Notes: a model not told the origin generated them from the letters alone. Shown: positions 31,326 through 41,089, counted from the first letter of the stretch. The stretch: DNA of 49,271 nt from Candidatus Fermentithermobacillaceae bacterium (GCA_012512325.1 JAAZEL010000048.1:1-49271), one strand, 5' to 3'. A program made the numbers and translations.

Positions 31326-32198
31326 ATGCCTCACGGTTGCTCCATAGGCCTGGGGTTGGCTATGGGGATAATGGCAAGGGTACTGCTGCTCAGGTCAGAT
31401 TACCGCCAGTATCCCACATATCCCCATGGCTATGCTTCCCACCTGTTTCTGGGGATCATTGCCGCCCTGGTGGGTGCCGTGTCCGTTCCGGCCCTGATGG
31501 CGCAGGAGTGGACGGCTGTCACGTTTTTCGTTATCGTTGCCCAGCAATTCAGGGAAATCCGGAGCATGGAAAGGGACTCCCTGGAGGCTCTGGAGGAGAC
31601 GCAACTGGTGGCCAGAGGATCGGATTATATAGAGAGCATCGCCAGAGTGTTTGAAGCCAGGTACTACATCGTGATATTTGTCGCCGCCTCTGCCTCATAC
31701 GGGGCCGAACGGGGAGGCGCGCTCATGGGTATAGCCCTAGGCGTTTTGGCACTTATCGGCAGCACTCTTGTGGTCAAGACAGAACCCCTCGCCAGGTCAG
31801 TGGAGGTTATACCCGCTCCCTTGAGTTTCCACGGCCCTGACCTTTACGTGGGGGACATATTCATAATGAACGTGGGGTTGGAAAGCTCCCGGGAAAGCAT
31901 AGCGGAACACGGAATAGGTGCAATCCTTATCCCCAAGACCGAGACTGCCAGAGACACCCTTGCGAATCTGGGGCAAAGGCAAGCCATCCTTCACGACGCG
32001 GCAGGAATCCTGGGAGCTAAGAAGGACATGGATACACCTGAATTCACCCCCATGGCAACCAGGCACATACAAACAGGGCGGGTGGGAGTGTTCATGGTCC
32101 CCGAAGAAGGGGACGTCCAACTCCTCGTCAATGTTATCAAGAGAACCCCGGTGCTCGAGTCTGCAAGGGGCCGGTCTTTGTACGGTCAGTCACCCTGA
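31326..32198 (+). CDS. YIEGIA family membrane protein (YphB-like)
   Basis: 290-aa membrane protein of the YIEGIA family, found in spore formers; in B. subtilis yphB lies just upstream of the der gene, as here. The name motif reads DYIESIARVFEARYYI, with serine replacing the glycine. N-terminal spans (SIGLGLAMGIMARVLLLRSDYRQYPTYPHGYASHLFLGIIAALVG) and VRVGDIYIMNVGL-like DLYVGDIFIMNVG segments are typical. The C-terminal half is soluble. It follows spoIIP by 9 bases. Function unknown. Confidence 0.9.
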   Translation: MPHGCSIGLGLAMGIMARVLLLRSDYRQYPTYPHGYASHLFLGIIAALVGAVSVPALMAQEWTAVTFFVIVAQQFREIRSMERDSLEALEETQLVARGSDYIESIARVFEARYYIVIFVAASASYGAERGGALMGIALGVLALIGSTLVVKTEPLARSVEVIPAPLSFHGPDLYVGDIFIMNVGLESSRESIAEHGIGAILIPKTETARDTLANLGQRQAILHDAAGILGAKKDMDTPEFTPMATRHIQTGRVGVFMVPEEGDVQLLVNVIKRTPVLESARGRSLYGQSP

Positions 32199-32371
32199 CG
32201 CCCATGAAGCCGGACATTAGGTAGGTGGGACGACCATGCGGACGCCCAGGCCGGATGGTCGAGCCAGCAATGGGGAGGGGATTGTCAGCCAGGCGGCAGC
32301 GGTTCGAAAGGCGGCGGGCGGTATAAGAAGGCGGTGGTACCGGGTGCAGCCAAGTTTGGGGTGATGGATGA

Positions 32372-32560
32372 TTGGAAATCACGTTCGGCGGCATAATCCT
32401 GTGCGCCCTCACTGATGACGGGGAGAAGATCAGGGATATTCCCGCCTTTATCGTGAAAGATGAAGCCGCCCGGCAAGAAAAGGCCAGGCTTTTGTCTCGG
32501 ATCCTGAAGGCGGCGGTTCACGACGTGGGTGACGACGTGCTAATAGTGGTGAGGCACTGA
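32372..32560 (+). CDS. Small partner (capping-complex type) protein for YIEGIA
   Basis: 62-aa protein of the family annotated as capping complex subunit for YIEGIA: EITFGGIILCALTDDGEKIRDIPAFIVKDEAARQEKARLLSRILKAAVHDVGDDVLIVVRH. TTG start with GGGGTGAT (32358-32365) 6 bases upstream, matching the 16S tail well. Located between the YIEGIA gene and the DUF3189 gene. Function unknown. Confidence 0.82.
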   Translation: MEITFGGIILCALTDDGEKIRDIPAFIVKDEAARQEKARLLSRILKAAVHDVGDDVLIVVRH

Positions 32561-32578
32561 CGGGGCATAAGGCAACCG

Positions 32579-33343
32579 ATGGAACGCAAGGCAACGGTAC
32601 TAATGGGACGGAACAAGGATGCAGTTTTGAGAGCCTTGGAGCAGCGAGGCATAGGCGCCGGGGAAATCACATGGGGCAAGCGCGGGCTTGTGGGTAGGAG
32701 CGACAAGCTGATTGTAGCGTGGGGGATAACCCCTTCACCTATAGCTTACCGGGCCTTGGGGTCCATGCTAAACCTCTACTTGGGGGAGGCTCTGCCGGGT
32801 CCGCGGATATTTTACGTGTGCTACGCAGGCACACACTCTTCAGTGATCGCGTCATTGATGCATCTGGGGATGATCCGGCCTGAGGACATCAGTGCCCGCG
32901 GGCCTCAAGTGTTGTCTTGGATGCCGTATTTCGACAGGCGGACAACAGCTGACATTGGTGTACCGGTACTGCTTGGCCGTGATGAGAGTGGCTCCGAAGT
33001 ATATGCCCTTGGTACCGGCTGGCTGGGCCGTAGGCTGGAGCTGTGCCTGTGTGATGCCGTAGAGGTTGCCTGCCCGGATGCCCGGGCATGTTTTTGCAGC
33101 GTCAGAGGGTTTCTAGACTTGCCTGCGAGGATAGGAGGGTTCTTGTCCCGCAGGCTCAACCTTGTGATGCCCGGGCGCAGTCTCATCTCACGCTCTCTGT
33201 CCAAGCAGGCCAGGGCGCTGTATCGGGCAACCCGGTATTGTCTTGACCTCTCCTCAAAGTGGAAGGATAATGAGAATCACAGCGAAGGGGAGGTTATTTG
33301 GATTGACGGTTCAAGGCAAGGGAGGGCAGGTGTACCGGGTTGA
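32579..33343 (+). CDS. DUF3189 family protein
   Basis: 254-aa protein of unknown function. The DUF3189 core is RIFYVCYAGTHSSVIASLMHLGMIRPEDI with LLGRDESGSEVYALGTGW and Cys-rich CDAVEVACPDARACFC. The first 75 residues (ATVLMGRNKDAVLRALEQRGIGAGEITWGK) look like an extra domain. The last 25 codons overlap the next gene by 74 bases in another frame and look atypical, so the true C-terminus may be shorter or a frameshift may lie here. Conserved near der and YIEGIA in clostridia. Confidence 0.82.
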   Translation: MERKATVLMGRNKDAVLRALEQRGIGAGEITWGKRGLVGRSDKLIVAWGITPSPIAYRALGSMLNLYLGEALPGPRIFYVCYAGTHSSVIASLMHLGMIRPEDISARGPQVLSWMPYFDRRTTADIGVPVLLGRDESGSEVYALGTGWLGRRLELCLCDAVEVACPDARACFCSVRGFLDLPARIGGFLSRRLNLVMPGRSLISRSLSKQARALYRATRYCLDLSSKWKDNENHSEGEVIWIDGSRQGRAGVPG

Positions 33344-34727
33344 ACCCGGGAGCCTGGCCGAGTATCTCGGGATAGCGCCCGGAGACCTTATGTCCGCAGT
33401 CAACGGACACATACTCAGGGACGAAATCGATTTCCGCTTTCACAGTGCAGGTGAGTACATTACCCTTGACGTGGTCAAGGCAGACGGGACCGAGCAACGC
33501 TTTGAGGTTGAAAAGGACCCTGATGACTTGATGGGCCTATCCTTCGTCAATCCGGTTTTTGACTCCATCAAGACGTGCAACAACAACTGCTGTTTCTGTT
33601 TTATCTCTCAACTTCCCCCGAGGATGCGCCGGGCTTTGTACGTCAGGGATGACGATTACAGACTGTCGTTTCTCTTTGGAAACTTTATCTCCCTGACCAA
33701 CCTGTCTGAGGACGATTGGAAGCGCATAGGTGAGCAGCGGCTTTCGCCTCTGAGGATATCCCTTCACACAACAGATCCTTGTCTCAGGGCGCACCTCATG
33801 GGCAATCCCGAAGCAGCCCGGGCCATGGAATACCTGAGAAGGCTCAAACACATGGGTATCCAAGCCCACATCCAGATCGTGCTCATGAGAGGGATAAACG
33901 ACGGGGACAAACTGGTTGTCACCCTCAGTGACCTGGAAGCTTTGGGAGATACTATCCTGTCGGTGGGTGTGGTCCCGGCGGTCTACACCAAGTACCGAAA
34001 GGAGCCGCCATCGCAGGTGGGAGACGCTGACTGGGCAAGGGAAACCTTGGAAATCATCGAGGCCTATGGGAAAAAGATGTACGAGCGAAGGGGGCTACAC
34101 TGGGTATACGGCGCCGACGAGTTCTACCTGGTTTCAGGCAAGCCTTTCCCGGACTACGACTATTACGATGATTTCCCTCAATTCGAAAACGGCATCGGGA
34201 TTGTGGCGGATTTCCGGGAAATTCTCAGAGTGCTCGTGTCTCGGAAACGGCCTGGGTCCGACGGAGAGCTTGGGGACGAAAGGCCCATCGGCCGGACAAC
34301 CCACGGTATCCTGCGGTGCGATGAATCACAAGGCACAGGTAGTCCCCATGGTGCAGGCGGTCAACGGGGTATGATCCTGGCAATTACAGGGCACATGGCC
34401 TACCCTGAAGTTGTAGCCGCCGTGGAAGCCCTGGGTCTGGAAAACAGGATTTCGGTGTGCAGGGTGAGAAACACCTTCTTCGGCGATGCGGTTACGTGCG
34501 CAGGACTTCTCACAGGCCGGGACATTTTGTTGGCTATAATGGAACTTAAGCAGGCCGGCCAGGAGTATGAATCGGTGCTGATCCCGTCGTATTCGGTGTT
34601 TGAAGATAAACTCCTGGACGACATGACGGTAAGCAAGTTGAGCGAAGACACAGGATTTCCTGTGCAGGTGGTTGCGCCATCTCCCGTTAGCTTGCTGGAT
34701 GCAGCATCCGGGTGTTTAGGAGGGTAG
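33270..34727 (+). CDS. DUF512 protein: PDZ domain plus radical-SAM-like Fe-S domain
   Basis: 485-aa protein of the conserved clostridial DUF512 family. An N-terminal PDZ-like domain (VYRVEPGSLAEYLGIAPGDLMSAVNGHILRD, residues 20-80) is followed by a cysteine cluster TCNNNCCFCF (C103, C107, C110) resembling a radical SAM site, and a DDYRLSFLFGNFISLTNL motif. The C-terminal part contains GMILAITGHMAYPEVVAAV and LLTGRDILLAIM. ATG 33270 has GGAAGG upstream, and gives the usual start before the PDZ domain. It precedes der, the usual neighbour. The reaction is unknown. Confidence 0.88.
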   Translation: MRITAKGRLFGLTVQGKGGQVYRVEPGSLAEYLGIAPGDLMSAVNGHILRDEIDFRFHSAGEYITLDVVKADGTEQRFEVEKDPDDLMGLSFVNPVFDSIKTCNNNCCFCFISQLPPRMRRALYVRDDDYRLSFLFGNFISLTNLSEDDWKRIGEQRLSPLRISLHTTDPCLRAHLMGNPEAARAMEYLRRLKHMGIQAHIQIVLMRGINDGDKLVVTLSDLEALGDTILSVGVVPAVYTKYRKEPPSQVGDADWARETLEIIEAYGKKMYERRGLHWVYGADEFYLVSGKPFPDYDYYDDFPQFENGIGIVADFREILRVLVSRKRPGSDGELGDERPIGRTTHGILRCDESQGTGSPHGAGGQRGMILAITGHMAYPEVVAAVEALGLENRISVCRVRNTFFGDAVTCAGLLTGRDILLAIMELKQAGQEYESVLIPSYSVFEDKLLDDMTVSKLSEDTGFPVQVVAPSPVSLLDAASGCLGG

Positions 34728-34732
34728 ATGAC

Positions 34733-36187
34733 GTGGATTATGTTGTGGCTATTGTGGGCAGACCCAACGTGGGCAAATCGGAGCTTTTCAACCGGATGGC
34801 AGGCGCCAAGGCATCCATTGTCCACAGTCAAAGGGGTGTCACGAGAGCCCGGCTTTACGCATCTTGCAGCTGGCAGGGGGAAGCTTTTACCCTCTTGGAT
34901 ACAGGCGGGGTCGACCTATCTTCATCCAGCGAATTGGCGGCAGCCATAAGGGTTCAGATTGAACAGGCCATCGAAGAGGCCGACCTGCTGCTATTCGTGG
35001 TAGACGCCAGAGCAGGGCTTATGCCCGAGGATGGAGAAATAGCGGACATCCTCAGGAGAGCGGGGAAGCCGGTCTTGGTTGTAGCCAACAAATGTGATGC
35101 CCCTGGGTACGCACACATAGGGGCTGAGTTTTACACCCTTGGCTTCGATGAGGTGCTGCCTGTTTCAGCAGCTCACGGCCTGGGGGTGGGGGACCTGCTT
35201 GACCGGGTAGTAAAAGCCAAACAGGAAGTCGCCTTCCGCCAAACCAAGTTGAGCCACTCCATACCGGAGGAATCGACGCCGGAGAAGGCTGCGCCGGAGG
35301 AAGCTACGCCCTTAGCTTATGTGGCTGAACCGGAAACACGAGAAGAAGCGGGGAAAGGCGAAGAAGGCCTGCAGGATGAGGCCGTCACGGAACCTATCAG
35401 GGTGGCGATTGTAGGCAAGCCCAATGTGGGCAAATCGTCACTGGTCAACCGGCTTAGCGGCCGGCCGAGGATGACCGTGTCTTCAATGCCCGGCACCACA
35501 GTGGATGCGGTGGACATAACGTTTACGTATGACGACACACAATTTGTGCTGGTGGATACGGCGGGCATGAGGCGGCCTGCAAGAATCGGTACAAAGCTGG
35601 AATCATTGGCGGTAGGCAGGGCCTTGCGGGCAGTCAAGAGGTGCGACATTGCCATATTGATGCTGGACGGGACGGAGCTGCCCGCAGCACAGGACCGGAG
35701 AATAGCGGGGTACATCCGTCGCAACCTCAAAGGCTCCATCTTGGTGGTAAACAAAGTGGACCTTGGGCTTTTCGACGGCATGTCTGAGGAAGGGTACGCC
35801 CGGATGGCCAAGATCCGCTGCAACCCTGTTTGGTACTCCAATGTGGTCTTCACCTCGTGCGTCACAGGGCAAGGGATGGATCTGATTTTGCCTGAGGTCT
35901 TGAGGACCTACAAAGAGTACAACAGGAGGATTGGCACTTCGATCCTCAAGCAAGAAGTAGACAGGATCGCCGATTTCAGCCCGCCTCCCAGGGATGCCAG
36001 GATATTTTACTGTACCCAGATAGGCACAAAGCCGCCTCAAATAGTGTTTTTCGCGAAAGATCCTGACAAAATGCCCGATTCATACGTGAGATATCTTGAG
36101 TCTGAAATCAGAAGACGGTTCGGGTTTGACGGCGTGCCCATTGTGATGGAGTTCCGCCCCCACAGGAGGAGGGTAAGGAGAAGGTGA
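34733..36187 (+). CDS. der: GTPase Der (EngA), ribosome assembly
   Basis: 484-aa double GTPase for 50S ribosome assembly. G1 motifs GRPNVGKS (9-16) and GKPNVGKS (near 230), G3 DTGG and DTAG, and G4 NKCD and NKVD are present in both domains, followed by the C-terminal KH-like domain with FSPPPRDARIFYCTQIGTKPPQ and a basic end. The linker between G domains (about 165-225) is an acidic, Glu/Pro/Ala-rich stretch of about 60 residues, longer than in most Der proteins (about 440 aa). The GTG at 34733 has AGGAGGG 8 bases upstream. plsY overlaps its end. Confidence 0.96.
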   Translation: MDYVVAIVGRPNVGKSELFNRMAGAKASIVHSQRGVTRARLYASCSWQGEAFTLLDTGGVDLSSSSELAAAIRVQIEQAIEEADLLLFVVDARAGLMPEDGEIADILRRAGKPVLVVANKCDAPGYAHIGAEFYTLGFDEVLPVSAAHGLGVGDLLDRVVKAKQEVAFRQTKLSHSIPEESTPEKAAPEEATPLAYVAEPETREEAGKGEEGLQDEAVTEPIRVAIVGKPNVGKSSLVNRLSGRPRMTVSSMPGTTVDAVDITFTYDDTQFVLVDTAGMRRPARIGTKLESLAVGRALRAVKRCDIAILMLDGTELPAAQDRRIAGYIRRNLKGSILVVNKVDLGLFDGMSEEGYARMAKIRCNPVWYSNVVFTSCVTGQGMDLILPEVLRTYKEYNRRIGTSILKQEVDRIADFSPPPRDARIFYCTQIGTKPPQIVFFAKDPDKMPDSYVRYLESEIRRRFGFDGVPIVMEFRPHRRRVRRR

Positions 36188-36807
36188 CAGGCAACTGGCC
36201 TTTGTTGTTGTGCATGTGCCTGGTTGGATACTTGGCAGGCTCAATCCCGTCGGGGGTGTTGATATCCAAACTGGCGGGCGTAGATGATATTATGTCTCTG
36301 GGGAGCGGCAACACGGGAGCAACCAATGTGTTCAGGGTGTTGGGGCCAAAATACGCCCTGCCTGTGCTGGCCATTGACATCCTGAAAGGAGCTTTGCCCA
36401 CATATTTCGCCCTAGACATGCTGGACATGGGTAAGGCAGAAGCCCTCGCGGTGGGGGTTTGCGCAATCCTAGGCCACAATTGGTCGGTGTTCTTGAGGTT
36501 CAAAGGCGGAAAGGGGGTTGCGACCACGGCAGGGGCAGCCATAGTGGTATTCCCTAAGCTCCTTAGCGTGGGCTTGGTTGTGTTCATAATTGCGGTAGCG
36601 GTGTCCCGGTACGTCTCCTTAGGCAGCCTGCTGGGGGTTTGGACAGCCTTTGGGTATTCGCTCTTGCCCGGGTTTACCCCATTTGACAGGTGGGCGGTAT
36701 TCGGGCTGGCCGCCGTGGTCACTTACAGGCACAGGGCTAACGTACAAAGGCTGCTTGCGGGAAAGGAATTGAGACTAAGGTTTGGCCGGAGAGGGGACAC
36801 AGGTTGA
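36184..36807 (+). CDS. plsY: Glycerol-3-phosphate acyltransferase PlsY
   Basis: 207-aa membrane enzyme transferring acyl groups from acyl-phosphate to glycerol-3-phosphate. Motifs GYLAGSIPSGVLI, GSGNTGATNVFRVLG, GHNWSVFLRFKGGKGVATT and a late YRHRANVQRLLAG are present. The GTG overlaps the der stop (GTGA), and it overlaps gpsA, giving a der-plsY-gpsA phospholipid unit. Confidence 0.95.
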   Translation: MTGNWPLLLCMCLVGYLAGSIPSGVLISKLAGVDDIMSLGSGNTGATNVFRVLGPKYALPVLAIDILKGALPTYFALDMLDMGKAEALAVGVCAILGHNWSVFLRFKGGKGVATTAGAAIVVFPKLLSVGLVVFIIAVAVSRYVSLGSLLGVWTAFGYSLLPGFTPFDRWAVFGLAAVVTYRHRANVQRLLAGKELRLRFGRRGDTG

Positions 36808-37841
36808 AAGGCAAGCGAGGGAACAAGGCATGCATTATAGGGGCAGGGGCTTGGGGAAGCGCCATGGCGGTGGTGCTCAGTGATAACGGATATGATGTTA
36901 CCTTGTGGGCCAGAAGCGAAGCCACCGTGAGATGTTTTGAGGCAAACAGAGGGGTACCCAGGCTGCCCGGAACTGCCTTGCCTGAGAATATCGCCGTCAC
37001 CACCGACGTAGACCAAGCGTTGTCAGGCGCATCCTTGGTTGTATCGGCCATCCCTTCATCCGCCTTGGGTCAGGTAGCCCGGGAGATAGCGGGACGTCTG
37101 CCGGATGATGCTCTTGTGGTTACCGCTACCAAGGGATTCGACCTTGAGACCTTGAGAAGGCCGTCCCAAGTGTGGATCGACGCCAACCCTTCCCTCAAAC
37201 ACAGGATGTGCGTGATCTCAGGCCCGAATTTTGCGGCGGAGATCGCCCAAAGGCTTCCTGCGGCCACGGTTGTGGCGGCTTCAGAAGAATCAACCAGGCT
37301 CGCAGTGCAGCATGCTTTCATGACCAAGTACTTCAGGGTGTATACGCATGTAGACGTCACGGGAGTGGAGATAGGCGGGGCCCTCAAGAACGTGATTGCC
37401 CTGGCGTGCGGGATGGCCCAGGGCATGGGCGCAGGTTACAACATCCAGGCGGCGATTATCTCAAGGGGTATAGCAGAAATAAGCAGGCTCGGAGTTGCCT
37501 TGGGAGCGCAACCCCTGACCTTTTCCGGGCTTTCAGGCCTGGGTGATCTGGTGTTGACTTGCACCGGGCATCTCTCCAGGAACCGCCAGGCAGGGATTGC
37601 CGTGGGCCAGGGCGAGTCAATTCACGGTTTTCTTGCCAGGACAGGCTATACCGTTGAAGGGCTCGAGACCGTGAAGGCGGCCACGCAACTCTCAAGTACT
37701 TGCGACGTGCAGATGCCAATCACAGATGTGGTATACAGGATTCTCTACGAAGGACTTCCACCCCACAAAGGGCTTTATGAGGCCATGAGCCGGGAACGCA
37801 AACCCGAAGTTGAAGAGCACTTGCTGAAGTTCCTGGCTTGA
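36804..37841 (+). CDS. gpsA: NAD(P)-dependent glycerol-3-phosphate dehydrogenase
   Basis: 345-aa enzyme that makes sn-glycerol-3-phosphate for phospholipids. NAD-binding GAGAWGSA (13-20), ISGPNFAAEIA, the catalytic GGALKNVIALACGMAQG lysine region and FSGLSGLGDLVLTCTGHLSRNR are intact. TTG start overlapping plsY by 4 bases. Confidence 0.95.
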   Translation: MKGKRGNKACIIGAGAWGSAMAVVLSDNGYDVTLWARSEATVRCFEANRGVPRLPGTALPENIAVTTDVDQALSGASLVVSAIPSSALGQVAREIAGRLPDDALVVTATKGFDLETLRRPSQVWIDANPSLKHRMCVISGPNFAAEIAQRLPAATVVAASEESTRLAVQHAFMTKYFRVYTHVDVTGVEIGGALKNVIALACGMAQGMGAGYNIQAAIISRGIAEISRLGVALGAQPLTFSGLSGLGDLVLTCTGHLSRNRQAGIAVGQGESIHGFLARTGYTVEGLETVKAATQLSSTCDVQMPITDVVYRILYEGLPPHKGLYEAMSRERKPEVEEHLLKFLA

Positions 37842-38036
37842 TCCTCGCCGGCTATCATTGGGCCTGATTATGACTCTTACCTCTACGCCAACTCGAGTTC
37901 TAATTCGGCTTTGTCCCTCATATCCATTTATGAATTGCCTATTACGGTTGCCCGGACTTCCACCGGTTCGGAATCAAGTCCCAGGGTAGCTTGGCATATA
38001 GATATTGTGAGCGTCCTCTCAAGGAGGGAGAGTCAG

Positions 38037-39515
38037 GTGGAGAATTTCGACATTTTCCGGGATATTGCTGAGCGCACAGGTGGCGACATCTACATCGGAG
38101 TAGTCGGCCCCATGCGGGTAGGGAAGTCCACCTTTATCCGTAGGTTCATGGAACTGTTCGTCATTCCCAACATTACCGATGCCTACGACAGGCAGCGTAC
38201 CACAGATGCCATGCCTCAAGCAGGTGCGGGTAAGATGGTGATGACGGTCGAGCCCAAGTTTGTGCCTGAAGAAGCGGTGCCCATAGATCTCAAGGAGAAC
38301 CTCTCCCTGAATGTCCGGGTGATCGACTGCACCGGATATCCGGTAGAAGGTGCGCAAGGATACATCGAAGGCGACGAAACGCGGATGGTCAGGACCATGT
38401 GGTTTGAAGAGCCTATCCCGTTTGTCGAGGCCGCGGAAATCGGCACGGAGAAGGTGATTAAGGATCATTCCACCATCGGGATAGTGGTTACCACTGACGG
38501 CACAATCGTCGACATTCCCCGGGAAAACTACGTGGAGCCGGAAAGGAAAGTGGTTGAAAAGCTTCAGGAGATCGGCAAGCCCTTTGTCATAGTGCTGAAC
38601 TCCACGGACCCTTATTCAAAGCAAGTATCGGACCTTGCCACAGGCATGGAAGAAGAATACGGCGTCCCTGTGATTCCGGCAAACTGCTTGGAACTTACCC
38701 ACGACGACATCATCCTAATAGTAGAGCAAGTGTTGTACGAGTTCCCGGTGACGGAGGTGACCGTCAGGATTCCCAGGTGGATTCAGATGCTGAGCTCAGC
38801 CCATTGGTTGAAAAGCACAATCCAGGCAAACATAAACGAGGCGGTGGCCTCAGTGAAGAGGATCAGGGACATCGATTCGTGCGTCATGGCACTGGGGGTG
38901 TCCGAGTATGTGGACAGGGTTGACGTTGAACAGGTCAAGATGAGCACAGGCACGGCTACATTGAGGCTGGAAGCCACAGACGAAGCCTTTTTCAGAGTGG
39001 TCAGCGAACGGGTGGGCCAAAACGTCTTCGACAAAGGAGATCTCCTGGGAATCCTCGGTGAACTGGTTGCGGCCAAGAAAACCCATGACCGGTTTGCGTT
39101 GGCCTTGCGTGAACTGGAGGAAACCGGATACGGGATAGTAGAGCCTACCTTGGAAGATATGCAGTTCGAAGAACCCGAGATGGTGCGACAAGGCAGAAAT
39201 TACGGTGTCAGGCTGTCTGCCAGGGGGCCGGTGATCCATCTTATCAAGAGTGAAGTAGAGGCTGAGGTAAGCCCCCTGATAGGTTCAGAGGAGCAGGGAC
39301 TGGAGCTTGTAACGTACCTGATGGAGAAATTCGAAGACGATCCAAAGAAGATTTGGGCCACCGACTTGTTTGGCAAGTCACTACAGGAAATCGTGATAGA
39401 GAATGTGTCAGGAAAGGTCGACAGGATGCCCGAGAACGTGAAGGCGAAGATGCAGGAGACCATAACCAGGATTCTCAATGAGGGCTCGGGAGGGCTTATC
39501 TGCATCATTCTGTGA
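38037..39515 (+). CDS. spoIVA: Stage IV sporulation protein A (spore coat basement ATPase)
   Basis: 492-aa SpoIVA, which polymerises on the outer forespore membrane as the base of the coat. The P-loop GPMRVGKST lies at 24-32, followed by RRFMELFVIPNI and DCTGYPVEGAQGY; the C-terminal region ends VKAKMQETITRILNEGSGGLICIIL, the membrane-targeting end. GTG 38037 is chosen because AAGGAGGG lies 8 bases before it and the length then equals that of B. subtilis SpoIVA (492 aa). A SigE promoter is expected in the 195-bp gap after gpsA but none is convincing. Confidence 0.97.
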   Translation: MENFDIFRDIAERTGGDIYIGVVGPMRVGKSTFIRRFMELFVIPNITDAYDRQRTTDAMPQAGAGKMVMTVEPKFVPEEAVPIDLKENLSLNVRVIDCTGYPVEGAQGYIEGDETRMVRTMWFEEPIPFVEAAEIGTEKVIKDHSTIGIVVTTDGTIVDIPRENYVEPERKVVEKLQEIGKPFVIVLNSTDPYSKQVSDLATGMEEEYGVPVIPANCLELTHDDIILIVEQVLYEFPVTEVTVRIPRWIQMLSSAHWLKSTIQANINEAVASVKRIRDIDSCVMALGVSEYVDRVDVEQVKMSTGTATLRLEATDEAFFRVVSERVGQNVFDKGDLLGILGELVAAKKTHDRFALALRELEETGYGIVEPTLEDMQFEEPEMVRQGRNYGVRLSARGPVIHLIKSEVEAEVSPLIGSEEQGLELVTYLMEKFEDDPKKIWATDLFGKSLQEIVIENVSGKVDRMPENVKAKMQETITRILNEGSGGLICIIL

Positions 39516-39650
39516 TACTGCCGTACCCGTGAATGCCGGAGGTATGGCAAGACCACACCGGATACTTGGAATACAGGGATGCTGCCCATACCGCGGTGAC
39601 CGATGGCGGAATGAACGCCGGCGTGCCTGTCGGGGAGAGTGGCTAGGAAC

Positions 39651-39674
39651 GGCGGAAGCCTTGGAGCTTCCGCC
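39651..39674 (+). terminator. Strong hairpin after spoIVA, probable terminator
   Basis: GGCGGAAGC and GCTTCCGCC form a perfect 9-bp stem with a 6-base loop, followed by GATTTGCTTGG rather than a clean U-tract. It lies 135 bases after spoIVA and before the patB promoter; the 284-bp gap between the two genes holds no other visible gene. Confidence 0.5.
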
Positions 39675-39708
39675 GATTTGCTTGGCCGGAAGGATTCTTG
39701 GACGCCGT

Positions 39709-39737
39709 TTGTAGAAACTGTACAAGAGCTCTATAAC
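39709..39737 (+). promoter_or_regulatory. Candidate sigma-A promoter for the patB gene
   Basis: TTGTAG (39709-39714) and TATAAC (39732-39737) with a 17-base gap, about 60 bases before the start codon. The -10 is good, the -35 weak. Confidence 0.5.
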
Positions 39738-39799
39738 TCGCAGCGGCAGCTTTTGCAGCCTACATTGGACTCAAATACAGAAGAAAGGAGCATCATGCA

Positions 39800-40978
39800 A
39801 TGCGCTATGATTTTGACAAGGTCTATGATCGAAAAGCTTATCTTGCCAGCAAATGGTGTGTAGAACAGGTTTTCGGGCGCGAAGGCGTGCTGCCCTTGTG
39901 GGTGGCTGACATGGATTTCAGGGTGGCTGAGCCTATCCTAACTGTCTTGAGGGAACGGTTGGAGCACCCTATATTCGGATACACCATGGTTAGCGAGGGC
40001 TTTTACGATTCGGTTATCCGGCGTCTGGAATCCAAATATGGGTGGAAAGTCGAAAAAGAATGGATGGTTATCACCCCCGGGGTTATGCCCGCGGTAAATG
40101 CGGCTGTCTGCGCATTTACCGAGCCCGGAGACAGGGTGGTGTTGCAGAGCCCTGTATATCCGCCGTTTTGGTCAGCCATAAGCGATAATAAGCGTGAGTT
40201 GGCCGTTAACCCGTTGAAGCTTGCTGACAACCGCTTTGAACTTGACTTGGATGATTTCAAGAACAGGTTCGAGCGAGACGGCGCAAAAGCCTTCATCCTG
40301 TGCAACCCCCACAATCCGGGCGGCCGCGTGTGGACCAAGGAAGAACTCACAGCCATGGGGGAGACGGTCATCGGCGCCGGCGGGGTCGTGATCTCCGACG
40401 AGATTCACTGCGAGCTGATCCTGAAAGGGCATTCTCACGTTCCCTTTGCGAGCATATCTGAAGAGTCTGCGATGAACTCAATCACTTGTTTTTCCCCAAG
40501 CAAGACCTTCAATATCCCCGGCTTCCACACGGCCGTGGCTATCATTCCCAACGAGGCCCTCAGGCAGAAGTTCAATGAGACCCGAGGCAGGCTTATGGGC
40601 GCTCCCTCCATTCTCGCCCTGATTGCAGCGGAGGCTGCGTTTAGGCACGGAGATGAATGGCTTGAGCAGGTGCTGGCATATATTGAGAGCAACATCGATT
40701 ATGCCGTAGGCTATTTCAACAAGAACATACCCGAGGTTATCCCGATGAGGCCTGAAGCTACTTATCTCATCTGGTTGGATTGCCGGAACTTGGGCATGGA
40801 GCATGATGAATTGAGAAGCTTCTTCCTCGATGATGCCCGCGTCGGCCTAAACGACGGTGCTGCCTTCGGGCCTGAAGGCAAGGGTTTCATGAGGCTCAAC
40901 GCGGCGTGCCCCAGGGTTATTCTCGAGGAAGCCCTCGTCAGGATCGAAAAGGCGGTTAAGGTTCTGCGCAAGAGGTGA
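39800..40978 (+). CDS. patB: PatB/MalY family PLP enzyme (cystathionine beta-lyase / aminotransferase)
   Basis: 392-aa fold-type I PLP enzyme. Typical MalY/PatB features: LPLWVADMDFRV near the N-terminus, FGYTMVSEGFYDSVIRRL, CNPHNPGGRVWT (169-180), SDEIHCELIL (199-208) and the PLP lysine K235 in FSPSKTFNIPG. Family members cleave cystathionine or cysteine by beta elimination, releasing an enamine and pyruvate, and some act as aminotransferases. AAAGGAG precedes the ATG. It has its own promoter. The exact substrate cannot be read from sequence. Confidence 0.92.
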   Translation: MRYDFDKVYDRKAYLASKWCVEQVFGREGVLPLWVADMDFRVAEPILTVLRERLEHPIFGYTMVSEGFYDSVIRRLESKYGWKVEKEWMVITPGVMPAVNAAVCAFTEPGDRVVLQSPVYPPFWSAISDNKRELAVNPLKLADNRFELDLDDFKNRFERDGAKAFILCNPHNPGGRVWTKEELTAMGETVIGAGGVVISDEIHCELILKGHSHVPFASISEESAMNSITCFSPSKTFNIPGFHTAVAIIPNEALRQKFNETRGRLMGAPSILALIAAEAAFRHGDEWLEQVLAYIESNIDYAVGYFNKNIPEVIPMRPEATYLIWLDCRNLGMEHDELRSFFLDDARVGLNDGAAFGPEGKGFMRLNAACPRVILEEALVRIEKAVKVLRKR

Positions 40979-41089
40979 GGCAGGCGTATAGGAGGACGTC
41001 CCAAGCTGGCGGTGGCTGGCTTGGTGTGCATTAGGCCTGTTACAGAAAGCGGAATGCAGGTTCTCCAAAGGTCTGCGTCTCAACGGCAA

